The notes beneath the pieces were generated by a model. It was given only the letters and a program-made list of their open reading frames with translations. It searched no databases and was not told the DNA's origin. From Leptodontidium sp. MPI-SDFR-AT-0119 (taxonomy: Eukaryota; Ascomycota; Leotiomycetes; Helotiales; Leptodontidiaceae), in the NCBI GenBank assembly GCA_020726505.1, contig JAHLEZ010000009.1, positions 1,488,001 through 1,552,000 on the forward strand: a DNA stretch of 64,000 nucleotides. The letters run 5' to 3'. Below are positions 12,460 through 24,600 of the stretch, piece by piece (the first letter of the stretch is position 1; every line of letters begins with the position of its first letter). The translations under genes were made by a program, and so were the position numbers.

Positions 12460-13117
12460 GGTCGTCGGTGATATTAGCGGCAGACGGACACTTTTCAAGA
12501 CCGGTAGGACACAAACAGCAAGACTTTATATCTACTATTGAATAGATACTTAAAATAGGGAAGACTTAGAAGATGGGACAGATGGCACAATTAGAGGTAT
12601 TTTGAGATTATTGGTTTCTAGTTTGATTTTCTTTGGAACTTGTCTTCAAACCAATACTATGTTTCCACTCCAAGTGATTAACTTTCCTCGCTCATCGCCT
12701 GTGACAAGCGAGGCGAATTGATCTACTTCATGGCGTGTCTTTTCACATTGACATCGTGCGGAAGAAGATGGGTCGTGGGGAGGGCCTCTCAAACGTAATC
12801 GGAAGAACGAACTGTGCAAAACGAGAGAGACTGGAACCGCCATGGGGGAAGCTGATTGCGAGAAGTCTATTCTTAGAATTGAGGGATCCAAATTCGGCTC
12901 CTAACCATGTGGGTTTGGAGGGGCCCGATCAGTCCCCTCGCAGGTTCAAATTCGGCACCCGTGCCTAGTTTCCAGTGCACCTGTTGGCTATCAATACGAG
13001 AGAGTCCTTAAATACAACTATCAATAACAGAGGGTCCCGATGAAACACGGCCCTGAACAATAAGACGGCTCTCAAATCGAAAAAGCTTCTCGACCATTGG
13101 AGTAGGTTCTGCATAAA
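12460..13117. other. intergenic, no gene recognised
   Basis: Non-coding, AT-rich in the first 150 bases. No family resemblance in any frame. Confidence 0.4.
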
Positions 13118-13445
13118 ATGGATGCTAAAATGACTAAACGCGACAACGAGGGGATTAAAAGGAAACGAAAGAATGAGGGCATAAATAGGAGAAAGGATAC
13201 CTTAATTAAGAAAGCCTACGAATTAGGGGAATTCGATGGTGTTGACGTAGCTCTGGTTATTTGCAAGCATGGTCGATACACTACGTACAGATCAGGGACC
13301 ATGCATCGTGGCCGCCATCATGGCAGAGATTGTAAGTAAAGTAGATGCGCGCTTAATATATACAACTGGTGCTGATACTGATCTAGCAAACTGCGCATCC
13401 TCTCCCAAAGAACATGTTACCAGAAGATGTCGAGAAACGCTTTCT
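13118..13445 (+). pseudogene. MADS-box-like protein fragment, frameshifted
   Basis: The first exon encodes NRRKDTLIKKAYELGEFDGV then DVALVICKHGRYTTYRS, which matches the basic helix and beta strand of a MADS (SRF-type) DNA-binding domain in a divergent fungal form. After YRS the reading continues in another frame as RDHASWPP, shifts again to MAEI, and after a probable intron (GT at about 13335, AG before CAAACTGCG) reads QTAHPLPKNMLPEDVEKRF and meets a TAG. Two single-base frame changes therefore separate recognisable pieces. The fragment is short and likely non-functional. Alternatively it is a real short gene with unusual splicing. Confidence 0.55.
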
Positions 13446-14222
13446 AACATAGAAGAGAGATAAAATTGCCTCGGAAGGATAAGGGGGATGGAAGAGTCGT
13501 AGACGATAGACAGACTACTTGCAAATGGATAGATAATCAGTAGTCTTACAATCCTGGAAATAAGACTACAATAATACTTTGGTCAATTAAGTCTCAAAGC
13601 CCTTGATTCTTTTGTAGCAAAAGCTGACGCAATGTGGGTAGCGGAAGAGATAGATAGTCGTGACGCGGTAACAGAACGATAGCCTTGACAAGATGATCCC
13701 CAATGTACACCCATCGTACACCCATCCCCAATGTGAACCCGTTGCCAGTGTAAATCCAACCTGACTGTGAATCCGTCCCTAATGTCATCATCTCTCACAA
13801 ACTTATTGTCAACTTGAAAGTCGGTGTTGAATGTCTGGAGTCTCTGGTGGAACGAGAAGCCGCACGCCTGACTTGTGTCATCTCAACAAAGCATTGTTCG
13901 CAATGCACCTGGTATCCTCTACCTCCTTCGCGAGCTTTCGTATGTGTCGTACATGGGCCGCGGCCAATTCACGCAGAAACTCCTTGGGAAACACCCAGTC
14001 ATCACCTTCAAAAATCTCAGGTGTTCCATATTGCACAACCCAACCGACCCATAACCGTCGCAGAGGTGAACCAGGCAGAGTATTTTCGTATATGATCGGT
14101 ATGAGTGAAAGTGGTACGGCTTTGGTCCTGTCGCGTCTGAAGGTTAGAGCGTGAAGAAGTGGTTGTTGAACCGACGATACCCGAAGATAATCTGCGAGAA
14201 GAAAGAACTTACATAGTAGTGC
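13446..14222. other. intergenic, no gene recognised
   Basis: No supported coding region. Open frames of about 100 codons on the plus strand around 13814-14154 show no family resemblance. Confidence 0.35.
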
Positions 14223-14860
14223 CCAGTCTAGTCTTCAAATTCGGATCCCCATTAGATAGCCATCCCTCGAAAACCTGCGGTGCTTAGCATAGAAAGAAGG
14301 AATGGCGAGTACAGTATTTGCAAAGCTTTTGCTCGATCGGATGAAAGGGATGCTATCCCTACTAGAACGGTGACTGACATCTTGCGGTCGGCCATCATTA
14401 GTCTGTGGACCATTGTATTTCTGCTTTTTCCTTCTCAGGAAATGCAGTAGCAAGAGTTTAGTCGCCAATGACTCAAGGTACGCTTACAGGATGTACTTCT
14501 GAGTACTAAGAGCACAGTCACGTGCCTATCTCAATCGTGCCTTAGCAATCGCCATCTTGCAGAGAGTTGGAGCAACGCCAGTTCGTGTTAGACTCATCTG
14601 ATTGATCGCTTTGATTACTCCTTTTTGCCAATCACCAACTTCATCAAGGCTGTACATCCTGCGAGCCAAGCCACACAGGTCAGCCGCGTTCTACCCCGCG
14701 ATTTTGAGCCACAAAAACTCCATACGGGAGATCTTCAATAGCCTCGTGGCGGCTGTGGCGTACAGATTCATGCGGATCAGTACCTCGAATGGAAGCGAGG
14801 ACGATCTTGGGACAGGGAGCAGCCCCGCATGTCCTACAAATACAGTATCTGCGCGGTACT
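14223..14860 (-). pseudogene. degenerate reading frame, unknown family
   Basis: A minus-strand frame starts near 14840 with CRTCGAAPCPK and DPHESVRHSRHEAI, shifts once, and then runs in one frame through LDEVGDWQKGVIKAINQMS, LTRTGVAPTLCKMAIAKAR, RDSIPFIRSSKSFANTVLAI and FYAKHRRFSRDGYLMGIRI to a TGA near 14223. Only two stops (TAG, TAA) interrupt this last 430-bp frame. The composition is protein-like, but I cannot name the family. It lies downstream of the NACHT-WD40 gene on the same strand. Confidence 0.4.
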
Positions 14861-15068
14861 GTAAGCTCACTTATCTAGTCATTGCATAGAAAGCTGGTGC
14901 CTGATTATATTTAGTCATCAGTATCCAGCCTCCTTTCATCGTGGCAAATGCATTAAATAGGTTACTATATTTGTAGAAAATGCTAGAAGGCAGGTGGCGA
15001 TTTTAAAATAATATAAAAACAGATGGTTCCCTAAGACCCTCCAAGAAATAAACATATTTCCCTTAATT

Positions 15069-18000
15069 CTATATGACAAGCTTTGCAGCTGTCTTAAAGC
15101 AGAAAAATGAAATTCTCCCAGATGAATGCCCCAAAACAAGATTTCTGTTCCAACTAGCTGAAATGTGCTGGCGATAATCAGGAGGCAGCCAAAGAATCTT
15201 CGTATCACTTTCTACTACCCAATGATCGGATACTTGTAAGATTGGCGGTAGCTTGCCGTCAGGGGAGAAGAAGGCCACTGACGAGACGTCGTCAGTGTTG
15301 TGGCCCTCGAACGTCTGCAGCGCCGCTCCCGTGGCCGCGTCCCAGAGCCGCACCGTCTTGTCGCCTGAGCCCGATACGACCTGTGTGCCGTCGGGGGAGA
15401 AGGCTACAGACGTGACCGAGCCAGTGTGACCCTCGAGCGTCTGCAGTGCTGCTCCCGTAGCCGCGTCCCAGAGCCGCACCGTCTCATCATATGAGCCCGA
15501 CACGACCTGTGTGCCGTCGGGGGAGAAGGCTACGGAGCTGACCCCGTCAGAATGGCCCTCGAGCGTCTGCAGTGCTGCTCCCGTAGCCGCGTCCCAGAGC
15601 CGCACCGTCTTGTCGCCTGAGCCCGATACGACCTGTGTGCCGTCGGGGGAGAAGGCTACGGACCTGACCAAGCTAGAATGGCCCTCGAGCGTCTGTAGTA
15701 TTGCTCCCGTGGCCGCGTCCCAGAGCCGCACTGTGTTGTCATATGAGCCCGATACGACCTGTGTGCCGTCGGGGGAGAAGGCTACGGACATGACCGAGAC
15801 AGTATGGCCCTCGAGCGTCTGTAGTATTGCTCCCGTGGCCGCGTCCCAGAGCCGCACCATCTCATCCTCAGACCCCGACACGACCTGCCTGCCGTCGGGG
15901 GAGAAGGCTACGGAGCTGACCCCGTCAGAATGGCCCTCGAGCGTCTGCAGTGCTGCTCCCGTAGCCGCGTCCCAGAGCCGCACCGTCTCATCATATGAGC
16001 CCGATACGACCTGTGTGCCGTCGGGGGAGAAGGCTACGGAGCTGACCGAGCCAATATGGCCCTTGAGCGTCTGCAGTGCTGCTCCCGTAGCCGCGTCCCA
16101 GAGCCGCACTGTGTAGTCATATGAGCCCGATACGACCTGTGTGCCGTCGGGGGAGAAGGCTACGGAGCTGACCAAGCTAGAATGGCCCTTGAGCGTCTGC
16201 AGTGCTGCTCCCGTGGCCGCGTCCCAGAGCCGCACTGTGTTGTCGCCTGAGCCCGATACGACCTGTGTGCCGTCGGGGGAGAAGGCTACGGACGTGACCG
16301 AGCTAAAATGGCCCTCGAGCGTCTGCAGCGCTGCTCCCGTGGCCGCGTTCCAGAGCCGCACCGTCTTGTCGCCTGAGCCCGATACGACCTGTGTGCCGTC
16401 GGGGGAGAAGGCTACGGACCTGACCGAGCTAGAATGGCCCTCGAGCGTCTGTAGTGCTGCTCCCGTGGCCGCGTCCCAGAGCCGCACTGTGTTGTCGTCT
16501 GAGCCCGATACGACCTGTGTACCGTCGGGGGAGAAGGCTACGGAGTTGACGCAGTTAGAATGGCCCTCGAGCGTCTGCAGCGCGGCGTTCCAGTATGCTT
16601 GCACTTTTGGTTTCAACTGAATCCAATCTGGAATATACCTTTCAAAAGTCTCTCGAACAGTACTCTTCTCTGGGGCGAAGATAAGTGCCGAACAATATAA
16701 TTGAAGGGGTGTTCGTTCAATTACTGATTGATTATACAATGCAAACCGCTTTGCATCATGGATAAATATGTTCAAATTAGGACTTTTGTTAATCTAAGGA
16801 CAAGTTAGTAAGACTGTTATAAATAATAGCCAGATAGCTTACTAGAACGTTAGCCTCTAAGGATAAGATTGCTTGGATCCCTTCGTATGTCTTGCCTATC
16901 CACCCAAGTGCCTCAAGCCAATGAAGTAGATGAGCCTGGAGGAAACGGTGGACTTCCTCGCCTTCGTAAATCTGAGAGCCACTTTTTTGGAGATGCTGGA
17001 CCCAGTAGAGGCATGCGTATTGAACTTCGGGCGGAAGGCATTTCTGAACACGACTACTCTCAGCTTGGCTAACTTGACTACCAGGAGCATGCATTCCGCA
17101 AATGTCCTTCTTGAGTGTCTGGGACATTAGCTTTATACAGCTAGTAGCTAATATCTGGTGTGCATCCTTCTCATCTACCCAGAAATCCCCACATTGATCT
17201 TTGTTGAGGAGGAAGTCGCGAAATGAAGGGTGCTGGAGGCGGAGCTGGCGAGTCGGGTCTTCTAGAATATCAACAATAGCATAAAGGTCGTTAAAGATCG
17301 CGTCGACATCTCCCCTAGGAAGGTGCAAGAGCCTACTCAATGAAGAGGTAGAAAGAGGTGAGAGCAACACTACTAGACTTCCAAGCGTATGCTTTAACAT
17401 ATCATATACCTTCTTTTTCTCTTCGTCCAAATATTTTGGGGAGATCGAGTTCTGGAGGACAACAAGGTAAATCTCGTTGAGGTGTTTCTCTGGTTCGATA
17501 ATAGCGCTACTGCTGCCCTTGAGAATTGTATCTAGTCTCTCGCGTGCGAATCGCCTCCCTTCACGGATAAACCGACATGCCGTTGCCGCCCAAATAAAGA
17601 GACCACAGGCGTATAGAACCAGCTGTTGTAGAACCACTTCGCCTGGCCAGTCGGCGCCAAGAGTACACTCCTGCCTGATTATCCCTAGATTGTATTCCAG
17701 GAATAGAGAGATATCATGGTTAATAATTACAGGCGATATGTTATGAAGTACAAAATCCTGGTGTTCGGTATCAGGGATCTGGTAAAAGCCGTGGCGTATC
17801 GGGATTTCAGGTCTGCTTGTTAAAAAGACCCGAAGTCGGACCGGTTTTAGTGTTCGAGTTTCAACTAAAAGTTGCAAAATCATTCGAATATGCTCATCTT
17901 TGTCACACTCATCCAGGGCATCGATTACTAACACGTAAGGGGACGAAGACGAGCCGCTGCCAAGCTTTGATAATGGGAAGAGGATAAGCTGGCTCCACTG

Positions 18001-21000
18001 GTCACGAAAGGACCGGCTTGCAATATTTGTGCAGTTAGAGATAGCATCGTAAATGTAAGGTCGGAGAGACGGTATGTTGTTTGCGAGCTCTACGGCAAGA
18101 CTTGTAAAGAACTTGCCGGCATGGCTTACATCTCCGCCACCTCTTGAGAAAAAGAAGCTGGCCCCAAGGCGCTTTTCCTTGCAATATTTCTGGGTAATGG
18201 TCCGTGCAATTGTCGATTTCCCCGTGCCGGCTAAGCCATTGAGCCAGAATATACACCGCTCATCTTCTCCGTCGGCCCAGTGGTATATCTTTTGTAGAAG
18301 GTCAACTTGGGTGTTAGGAAGGCAGGTCGGATCTTGTTGGCGGTCGAATGAATCTGCTTCGGGAAGTTGAATAACTTCTGCCAGGCCAAGCAACTGGGCG
18401 GATGTAGGGTCAGTCGTGGATATTATGAGTGTTCCGGCACAAGAACGAGGGAACATATTCTCCAGTCGGAGATATATTGCACCCTCTGCCTCTAATCCGT
18501 CAAAGACCATAATCCAAAGACCTTCATACGTCCAAGAGAGGTAGTGGACAAGTGCCTTGACCCCACATCTAGAACTTTCATCTCCTGACTCATCTCTGAG
18601 TTCCGTTCCGATGAGGGTTTCGAGGATTTGCACATATGACTTCCGGATTGAAGCTACGCTTCGAGCGTCAACCCAGAGAATTGACCAATCCTCTACCCGC
18701 TCTTTCAACTCATTGACTAGCCCCACTGTAGTCTTGGTGATCTTGTCGGGATCACGCCCAGTGAGTATGATATTTGGCAGGAGACTCAATTGTCTAACAA
18801 GTCCAACGTCACCCTTTGTCGGCTTCATGAATTCTTCGCCGAGAGGCATAGGGCTGTTTTTGTATTTGTTAGAATGCCTAGTCAGATCGGTGTCTTTGGT
18901 CAAGCCAGTGTCTATCCTTTCCGCAATGTCTTCAATGTCGATTCGGTCTGGGCCGGGAGATGGAAGAGGGAAATCGATGGGATACTTGACCTTTCCTAAG
19001 ATTTATTTAGCCAAGTCCATTTACCTTAACGTACAGCCGGCCTTTGGTATATAGCAGATAGGTGAAACTTTAACTTACTTTTGAGAAGATTCAGAAAACG
19101 TTCTGTAGCTGCTATTCCGCTATCATTCATGTCAAAAACTCGCTCCAGCGCTGCATTTAAAATATCCTGCTCCATCTCAAGTGTGATGTTGGGTGGCGGA
19201 TGTGGTTGGTCTCGAATCCGTGGAATTTTATCAGTGTCGCTAAAGATGTGGCAAACATCCACTAGGTTGACGAGTGGAGGATCATAAATTTGAAGTATGT
19301 CGTTAGGGTCATGGTATTTAAATCTCCGTTCCATAAGATTCCGACATCTTCTCAGACCTGTTCGGGCTTGCTCACTGAATTCCGGCTCAAATCTTTCCAA
19401 TCTTGATTCGAGGTCGTCCAAGCTTTCCATCATTATTGTATGGCGGATAAATTCATCTGGAGTGTCGACATTGGCAGTCCAACTGTCTTTCGTATACGAG
19501 AGTAGACTGGCGCTACTCGATACCTGAAACGCAGTGCTTTCTTTCTCATTCGCTGGTCCGGCATCTGCAGGAAGCGCTCGAAGCGCGAATTCGTGTAAGT
19601 GCTTCAAGATGTGCTCATCGATGCCTGTCCTCGGCCCCGTGGGCTCAGTGTTACACAGCGGACACTCCAGCGGGCCGATGAGTTGTCGCTTGCTGAGTTC
19701 CGTGAGGATATCTCGCCGGCGCGCTGGTCCAAGGTTCCCATGCTCTTTTTCTGTGTGGGCCTGCCAGCTTTCAGCACTATCAAAGAAAGCTAGAACTCGG
19801 GGATCGGACTGATCGGATTCGGAGGCCTGTTTGGTGTTGGTCGAGCAAGGATTGCAAGTCCATTTTGTTGAAGAATGTTTCGCTCTCATATGCGCAAGTA
19901 GCTGATCTGCCTTGAGGTACATCTCATCGTCGTTGCTGCACTCTTCCATGATGCACGAGTAGGGGAGAATGTCTTGAGCGACGTGTGCCCTAGAATATAT
20001 CAGTAAATGGGATGCAAACTAGCCTCTGATACTTACTTCCAACTTTGCTCATTCTTCGCATACGCGTCTGGCAATTTATCGTTGCAGTACGGACAAATTA
20101 GCGTCCCATTTGGCTGGGGCTTTGGACACCCCGGATATGCCTGCGATCCCCCAATCTTTGTCGTTATGGTTATCCTTGATGGCGTCTTATTCACGGATAG
20201 ATCCGTAGTATCAAAATTCGGGCCAACATCGGTCGCCGTTACTGCGGCAGTGTAGATTGAGCTGGTCCTTTCGACTGGCGCCTCATGCACTTGAGGAGCA
20301 ATTGGGGTGACTGGTTGGCTTTCTTTTGCTTTCGAAGATACAATGCTTGTAGGAGGAGCGTTATCCACCGCAGCTGGAGTCTTGTCTGGCTTCTGCACCT
20401 GGACTTCCTTTGGCGCCTCTACTGGAGCGCGGGTCCTAGGAGCTCGTGCTTCGGTGAAATACTTAATGCGATGTCTACGGAGAATATTCGCACGTATCAG
20501 TTTCAACTTGACGGGACTGAATTTGCTATCATCATAGACTCGTTTCATCTTTTCCGTGGCCGGTACGCCCTTGGCATCTTTGTCGGGAAACCCAGAGTTG
20601 ATGATTGTTGTGAGATGCTGACGGAATGCTTTAACTTCTTCTGTCTCCTTCAAGGCCTTGTCTGCTCTCTCAAACCGATACTTGGCACCGGCTCTCCGGA
20701 TGGTGAGGGATATTCTTGTCAGTTGGTCTAGAATAGTTCTGACATATGAGATGTATTCTTCAAGAACCGAATTATTGGTCGAGGCTGAACCGGAGTTGCT
20801 CAAAGCATTGTCTTCAACACTCTCAGGTTCCTCATCGGGTGACGCCTCTGATTCTGTCGAGGAAGACTGTACTTCGTCGGCTTCCTGTGTGCTATCCGAG
20901 TCCTCCAACTCTCCCTCCCAAGCAGCAGCTTCTGCGTCATTCTCGTCCACTAACTCAGGAATATCATCTGCTGAGCCTTCTGACTTGTCATCTTTAAATT

Positions 21001-21332
21001 CTTTCGCTTTGGGTCTCACAGTTAGCTACAGAATTATTATTGGAGGCCAGAAGCTTACCAGTCCCACTATAGATACCCACTGCTCCTTCAACAGAAGTTT
21101 TCAAAGCATCGAGAAGATTGCAAATGGACTCTCGTGCATCTGGATAGTTCCTCAATCTGTGATCCATCCCCGACTTGTCAAATGATGTGGCTTTGATAGC
21201 GGAGCACCAAAGGTTGAAGTCGACTTGCGCCGACCGAATCCATGCATGCTCCTTCGGGGCATGCGTATCCAAAAACTCCTTACACGCAGTTGCGCTCTTC
21301 GCTATTTCAGAGGGTATCGTAACGTACTCCAT
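15069..21332 (-). CDS. C2H2 / NB-ARC-like / NACHT / WD40 NOD-like receptor
   Basis: Model: exons 21332-21059, 21006-20037, 19989-19079, 18995-16843 and 16793-15069, giving 2010 residues with all phases consistent. An N-terminal helical region typical of fungal C2H2/NLR proteins (residues 1-100) is followed by an acidic linker. C2H2-like fingers come at about 395-470 (ICPYCNDKLP, CIMEECSN) and near 530 (CPLCNTEP..H..H). A segment at about 785-930 looks like an NB-ARC fold without a P-loop. Then comes a complete NACHT domain with Walker A GLAGTGKST near 972, Walker B YVLVIDALDECD and FLTSRPE. The C terminus carries ten nearly identical WD40 repeats plus a divergent last one. Expected role: signalling NTPase of non-self recognition or cell death. 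It is divergently transcribed from the protease gene at 21614, with which it may form a functional unit. The joining of the upstream exons to the NACHT exon rests on phase and splice-site fit. Confidence 0.88.
15240..16590 (-). repeat. tandem WD40-coding repeats, 126 bp each
   Basis: Ten near-identical units encode SVAFSPDGTQVVSGSxDxTV and RLWDAATGAALQTLEGH, 42 residues per blade; a degenerate eleventh unit ends the array and leads into the conserved tail VLGHSSGRISFF. Variation is concentrated at the two or three residues after GH and at the residue between SGS and D, positions on the top face of the propeller. The array is GC-rich and shows no RIP-type decay despite its repetition. Confidence 0.95.
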
Positions 21333-21613
21333 ATTTGCAAAGGGTTTAAAATCGCATCGCCTATGATCCCCGTCTAGCAGTCAGCCTGGTGGCTGATCCC
21401 TCCGCGGGCGATCGATGAGGGTGGAAGTATTCGTCTAGGCCGCAGCTGCTCTGCTGATTTGATATAGCCGTTGTTGGTGCTGGATACTTGAGATTCGAGA
21501 ATGGTGAGGCTGAACTTTCTTTTGGTGGGTGGGATGCGGCAACACCTCGCTAACTCTAAAATCCAACCCCACTTCATCACCACCCCCAAGACACCACCAG
21601 GCACCGTGTCTCA
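21333..21613. promoter_or_regulatory. shared divergent promoter region of NLR and protease genes
   Basis: 281 bp separate the start codons of the NLR (minus strand) and the protease (plus strand). A pyrimidine-rich stretch (about 21560-21600, many CCAC/CACC) lies just upstream of the protease ATG, as is common in fungal promoters. No individual transcription-factor site is claimed. The spacing implies that the two genes share regulatory sequence. Confidence 0.6.
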
Positions 21614-24600
21614 ATGACTTCCCGCTCTGAATTTATGCCCACGGCGAGAGACAATTCCACCTCCGTTCGTTCTTCCTCGGCGATATCCTTCGCTCTCAAA
21701 GTCCTCCCACCGTTTCGTAAGGTCGTCAAGTCGTTAACGAAGCCTCCACCGATCACAACCAGTGTCGTGCGTGAAAGTCGGACTGAGCAGCAACCGTCTG
21801 GCCCTCCACCCCGCCCTTTCCTCGCTATCCTAGGGCAATATCTAGACGAAGTCGAAAAATGCATCACGCAGTGGCATGCTAGCGGGTGTCATAAAGGGTC
21901 CCCGGAGGAGAAGCAAGTCCTGAACCTGCTCACTCTGCTTGAAGAGGCGACAAAGGTTACACAATTCTCTATAGGTTCAAGAGGGCTGCAGCGCTGACGG
22001 TTATACGATACAGGAGACACCTGATTTTCAGAGAAAGAAACCTTCAACGTACAGACGGTCATCCTATTCCAATCTCGAGGCCATTGTCCGCTGCTCGCCG
22101 CCGGAAAAGCGAAACGGCGCAATAAAATGTATAAAAAACTTGGGAGAAATTCGGAGCCGTTCCAAGTCTCATAGGGAGAAACTTCAGGCGGAGCTAGAAA
22201 ATTTGGGAGAGCTTACGGGGGATAAATCGCGAGAGTGCCTATCAGACCTGCCAACGGAAGGCATCAAAGACGCTGATTGGGCCGAGTACGTGCAAGAGCT
22301 GTACTCCATTCTCGGAGAAGCATGTGCTTGCTCTTTGGCAGGCGACCCTGGGTACATCGCAAATGTAGGATTAACACCCATTGAAGTCAAGACGGAAAAG
22401 GACTCGGTGCTGTTTAATCTGTTTATTTCGCATCTTCATGCCGAGGAGGATACTTTCTGGGGCTGGAGGGAGACTCAAATAAATGTTATTCTCCAGAGGT
22501 CTGAACACCCCGGCTGAATCTTTTCCAAATCTTCTCTGACACAATATAGTAAAAGCATCACAGATCATTCCCATATTCCACCCGAGGAATTCTGCAAGCT
22601 CACCCGGATGCAGACGCTCAGTTACCCTGTCCTAAGAGGTACCAGGGGCAGCCTGACCAAGGAGAGGGATAATCCACAGTCCATCATGGTTGTCAGTGAA
22701 CCTAGTATGTCCCTGGGCAACCTACTTTATCAGAAGAAACTAAAGAATGACGATGCCTTACGAGTCAAACTCTCTTACCTGGTCGCAAAAGCGGTGTGGC
22801 AATTCTACGACTCGCAATGGATGTCCGAGGCGTGGTCAAAAGACACGATCCATTTCATGAAAGAGGAGGATATCATAGACCAATCAATCCTAGTATATTT
22901 GCAGAGGCCCTTTATCACGGCCAAGATAGACTCCGGTAAACAAGATTCCTCTACTCCCTGCGCATCAGAGTCCGAGACAGATGACAAACCGGTATCTGCA
23001 TGCCTTCACAGCTACCCAAAAATTCTTTCTCTGGGAATCATTCTTCTGGAAATTCTCCGCGGCGAGGGAATCGATAGGTTTCGCATGCAGCAAAGATTCC
23101 GTGATAGTGAGGGCAACCTGGACAAAGATGCCGACCTGGTTATCGCTGGCCTCCTGATCGAATCGGAGAAAAAAGGGAAGCATGGGAAAGACAAGTACAT
23201 CAGTAACATTAGGGAACTACTGAAGGAGGTTATCGACTTTTGCATCAAACCAGACGTCGAAAAGCTTGGTCTCGACTCCAAGGAAGTCCGCGCAAACTTG
23301 CGTACTCACGTCGTGGCTCCACTGTATCAACTTTACTCCAAATCGTGTCCTGAGGACTATGTTCCAGATCCGATTGAACTGTCGCTTGATTCGGTTTCCA
23401 AGGGGGCCTCATCATCAGTATCTCAAAACCGCCGGTTTGGAGTATCGGCGTCCATAACTGCCTCAGACCAACAAAGTCTTGAATTACGACAGGTCCAGAA
23501 TCCCATTCCCATCCGACGTGGCATTGGTTTTTACGAAAAAATTGCTAACGACGATGCTGCCGACGGCGAGCTGCAGGTTGGAGGGAATGAGGCCCAGGGA
23601 GAGGAAGCAAGGTGAGTACAAGTAGCACCCTGTCACAGATGAGAACCAAACCCACTGACCAAAGTAGCCATCGACGGACCGATAAATGGATCGAAGGATT
23701 CCAGAACTTGCTCATAAAACACGATATCGAGGCTAGGACTGGTCCGAATGTCATCAAGGTTGCCATCATAGACTCGGGAATAGATTACAATCATCTAGAA
23801 GTGGATCAAAGCCGCATCAGGGACTGGAAATCTTGGATTGAAAATAGTGATGCGACAGTTGACAAAGTCGGCCACGGAACACATATTGCTGGTATTATAT
23901 TGCAACTCACTACCAATGTTGAATTGTACATTGGCAAGGTGACGGACACCAAGAAATTCAAGAGGAGAGACTTGATCACAGAGGTACGAATCTTCTAAGT
24001 CTTTGTATGCGGAGGCTATGGCTTATGAAAAACAGGCCATAAAACATGCGAGAACAGAGTGGAAAGTGAACATGATCTCTCTTTCCTTCGGCTTCGATGA
24101 CTCTGATACGGACGAGAACCGTGAAATTCAAAACTGTATCAAAGAAGAAATCATAATATTCTCCTCGGCCTCCAACGACGGCGGTGAAGGGAGCCGAACC
24201 TACCCTGCCGCCTATGACCGTGTAATATGCATTCACTCGGCCACACCACAGGGAATTGTTGCCCCAAGCAACCCAAGTGCAATTCACCAGAAAAACAATT
24301 TCAGCACCGTTGGTGAGATGGTCAAGTCCTATTGGCATTTGCCCAAAATCGAAGAGGAAGGACGAGATAAAGGGAGGGCCAACGAGTTCAGTTACCAATC
24401 TGGCACGTCGATGGCTACCCCTGTGGCTGTCTCGATAGCGGCATTCATGATAGGTTACCTTCGCAAGTACGCGGAAGGCCACAACTGGGGAATCGACCCG
24501 TGGACTCCGTTGGGAATGCAAGCGATCTTCCAGAAAATGAAAGAGGATCGGGATGGATACGAATGGATTAGCCTGCAGAGGTATTTCCGTCAAAAGAAGA

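Noticed and set aside
15511..16620. Two long plus-strand frames of PSGEKATELT-type repeats
   Set aside because: Antisense shadows of the WD40 array; no start context and perfect unit periodicity.
18790..19054. Separate gene start at 18903 for the NACHT-WD40 protein
   Set aside because: The codon at that position is TTG, and the frame continues upstream into an exon that splices in phase to the C2H2 half.
24003..24035. 31-nt intron ending before GCTATGGCT in the protease gene
   Set aside because: Too short for a fungal intron; the acceptor at 24033-24035 gives a 52-nt intron, correct phase and a better family match.
23976..24593. 205-codon minus-strand frame across the protease domain
   Set aside because: Antisense to conserved S8 motifs, with no family resemblance of its own.
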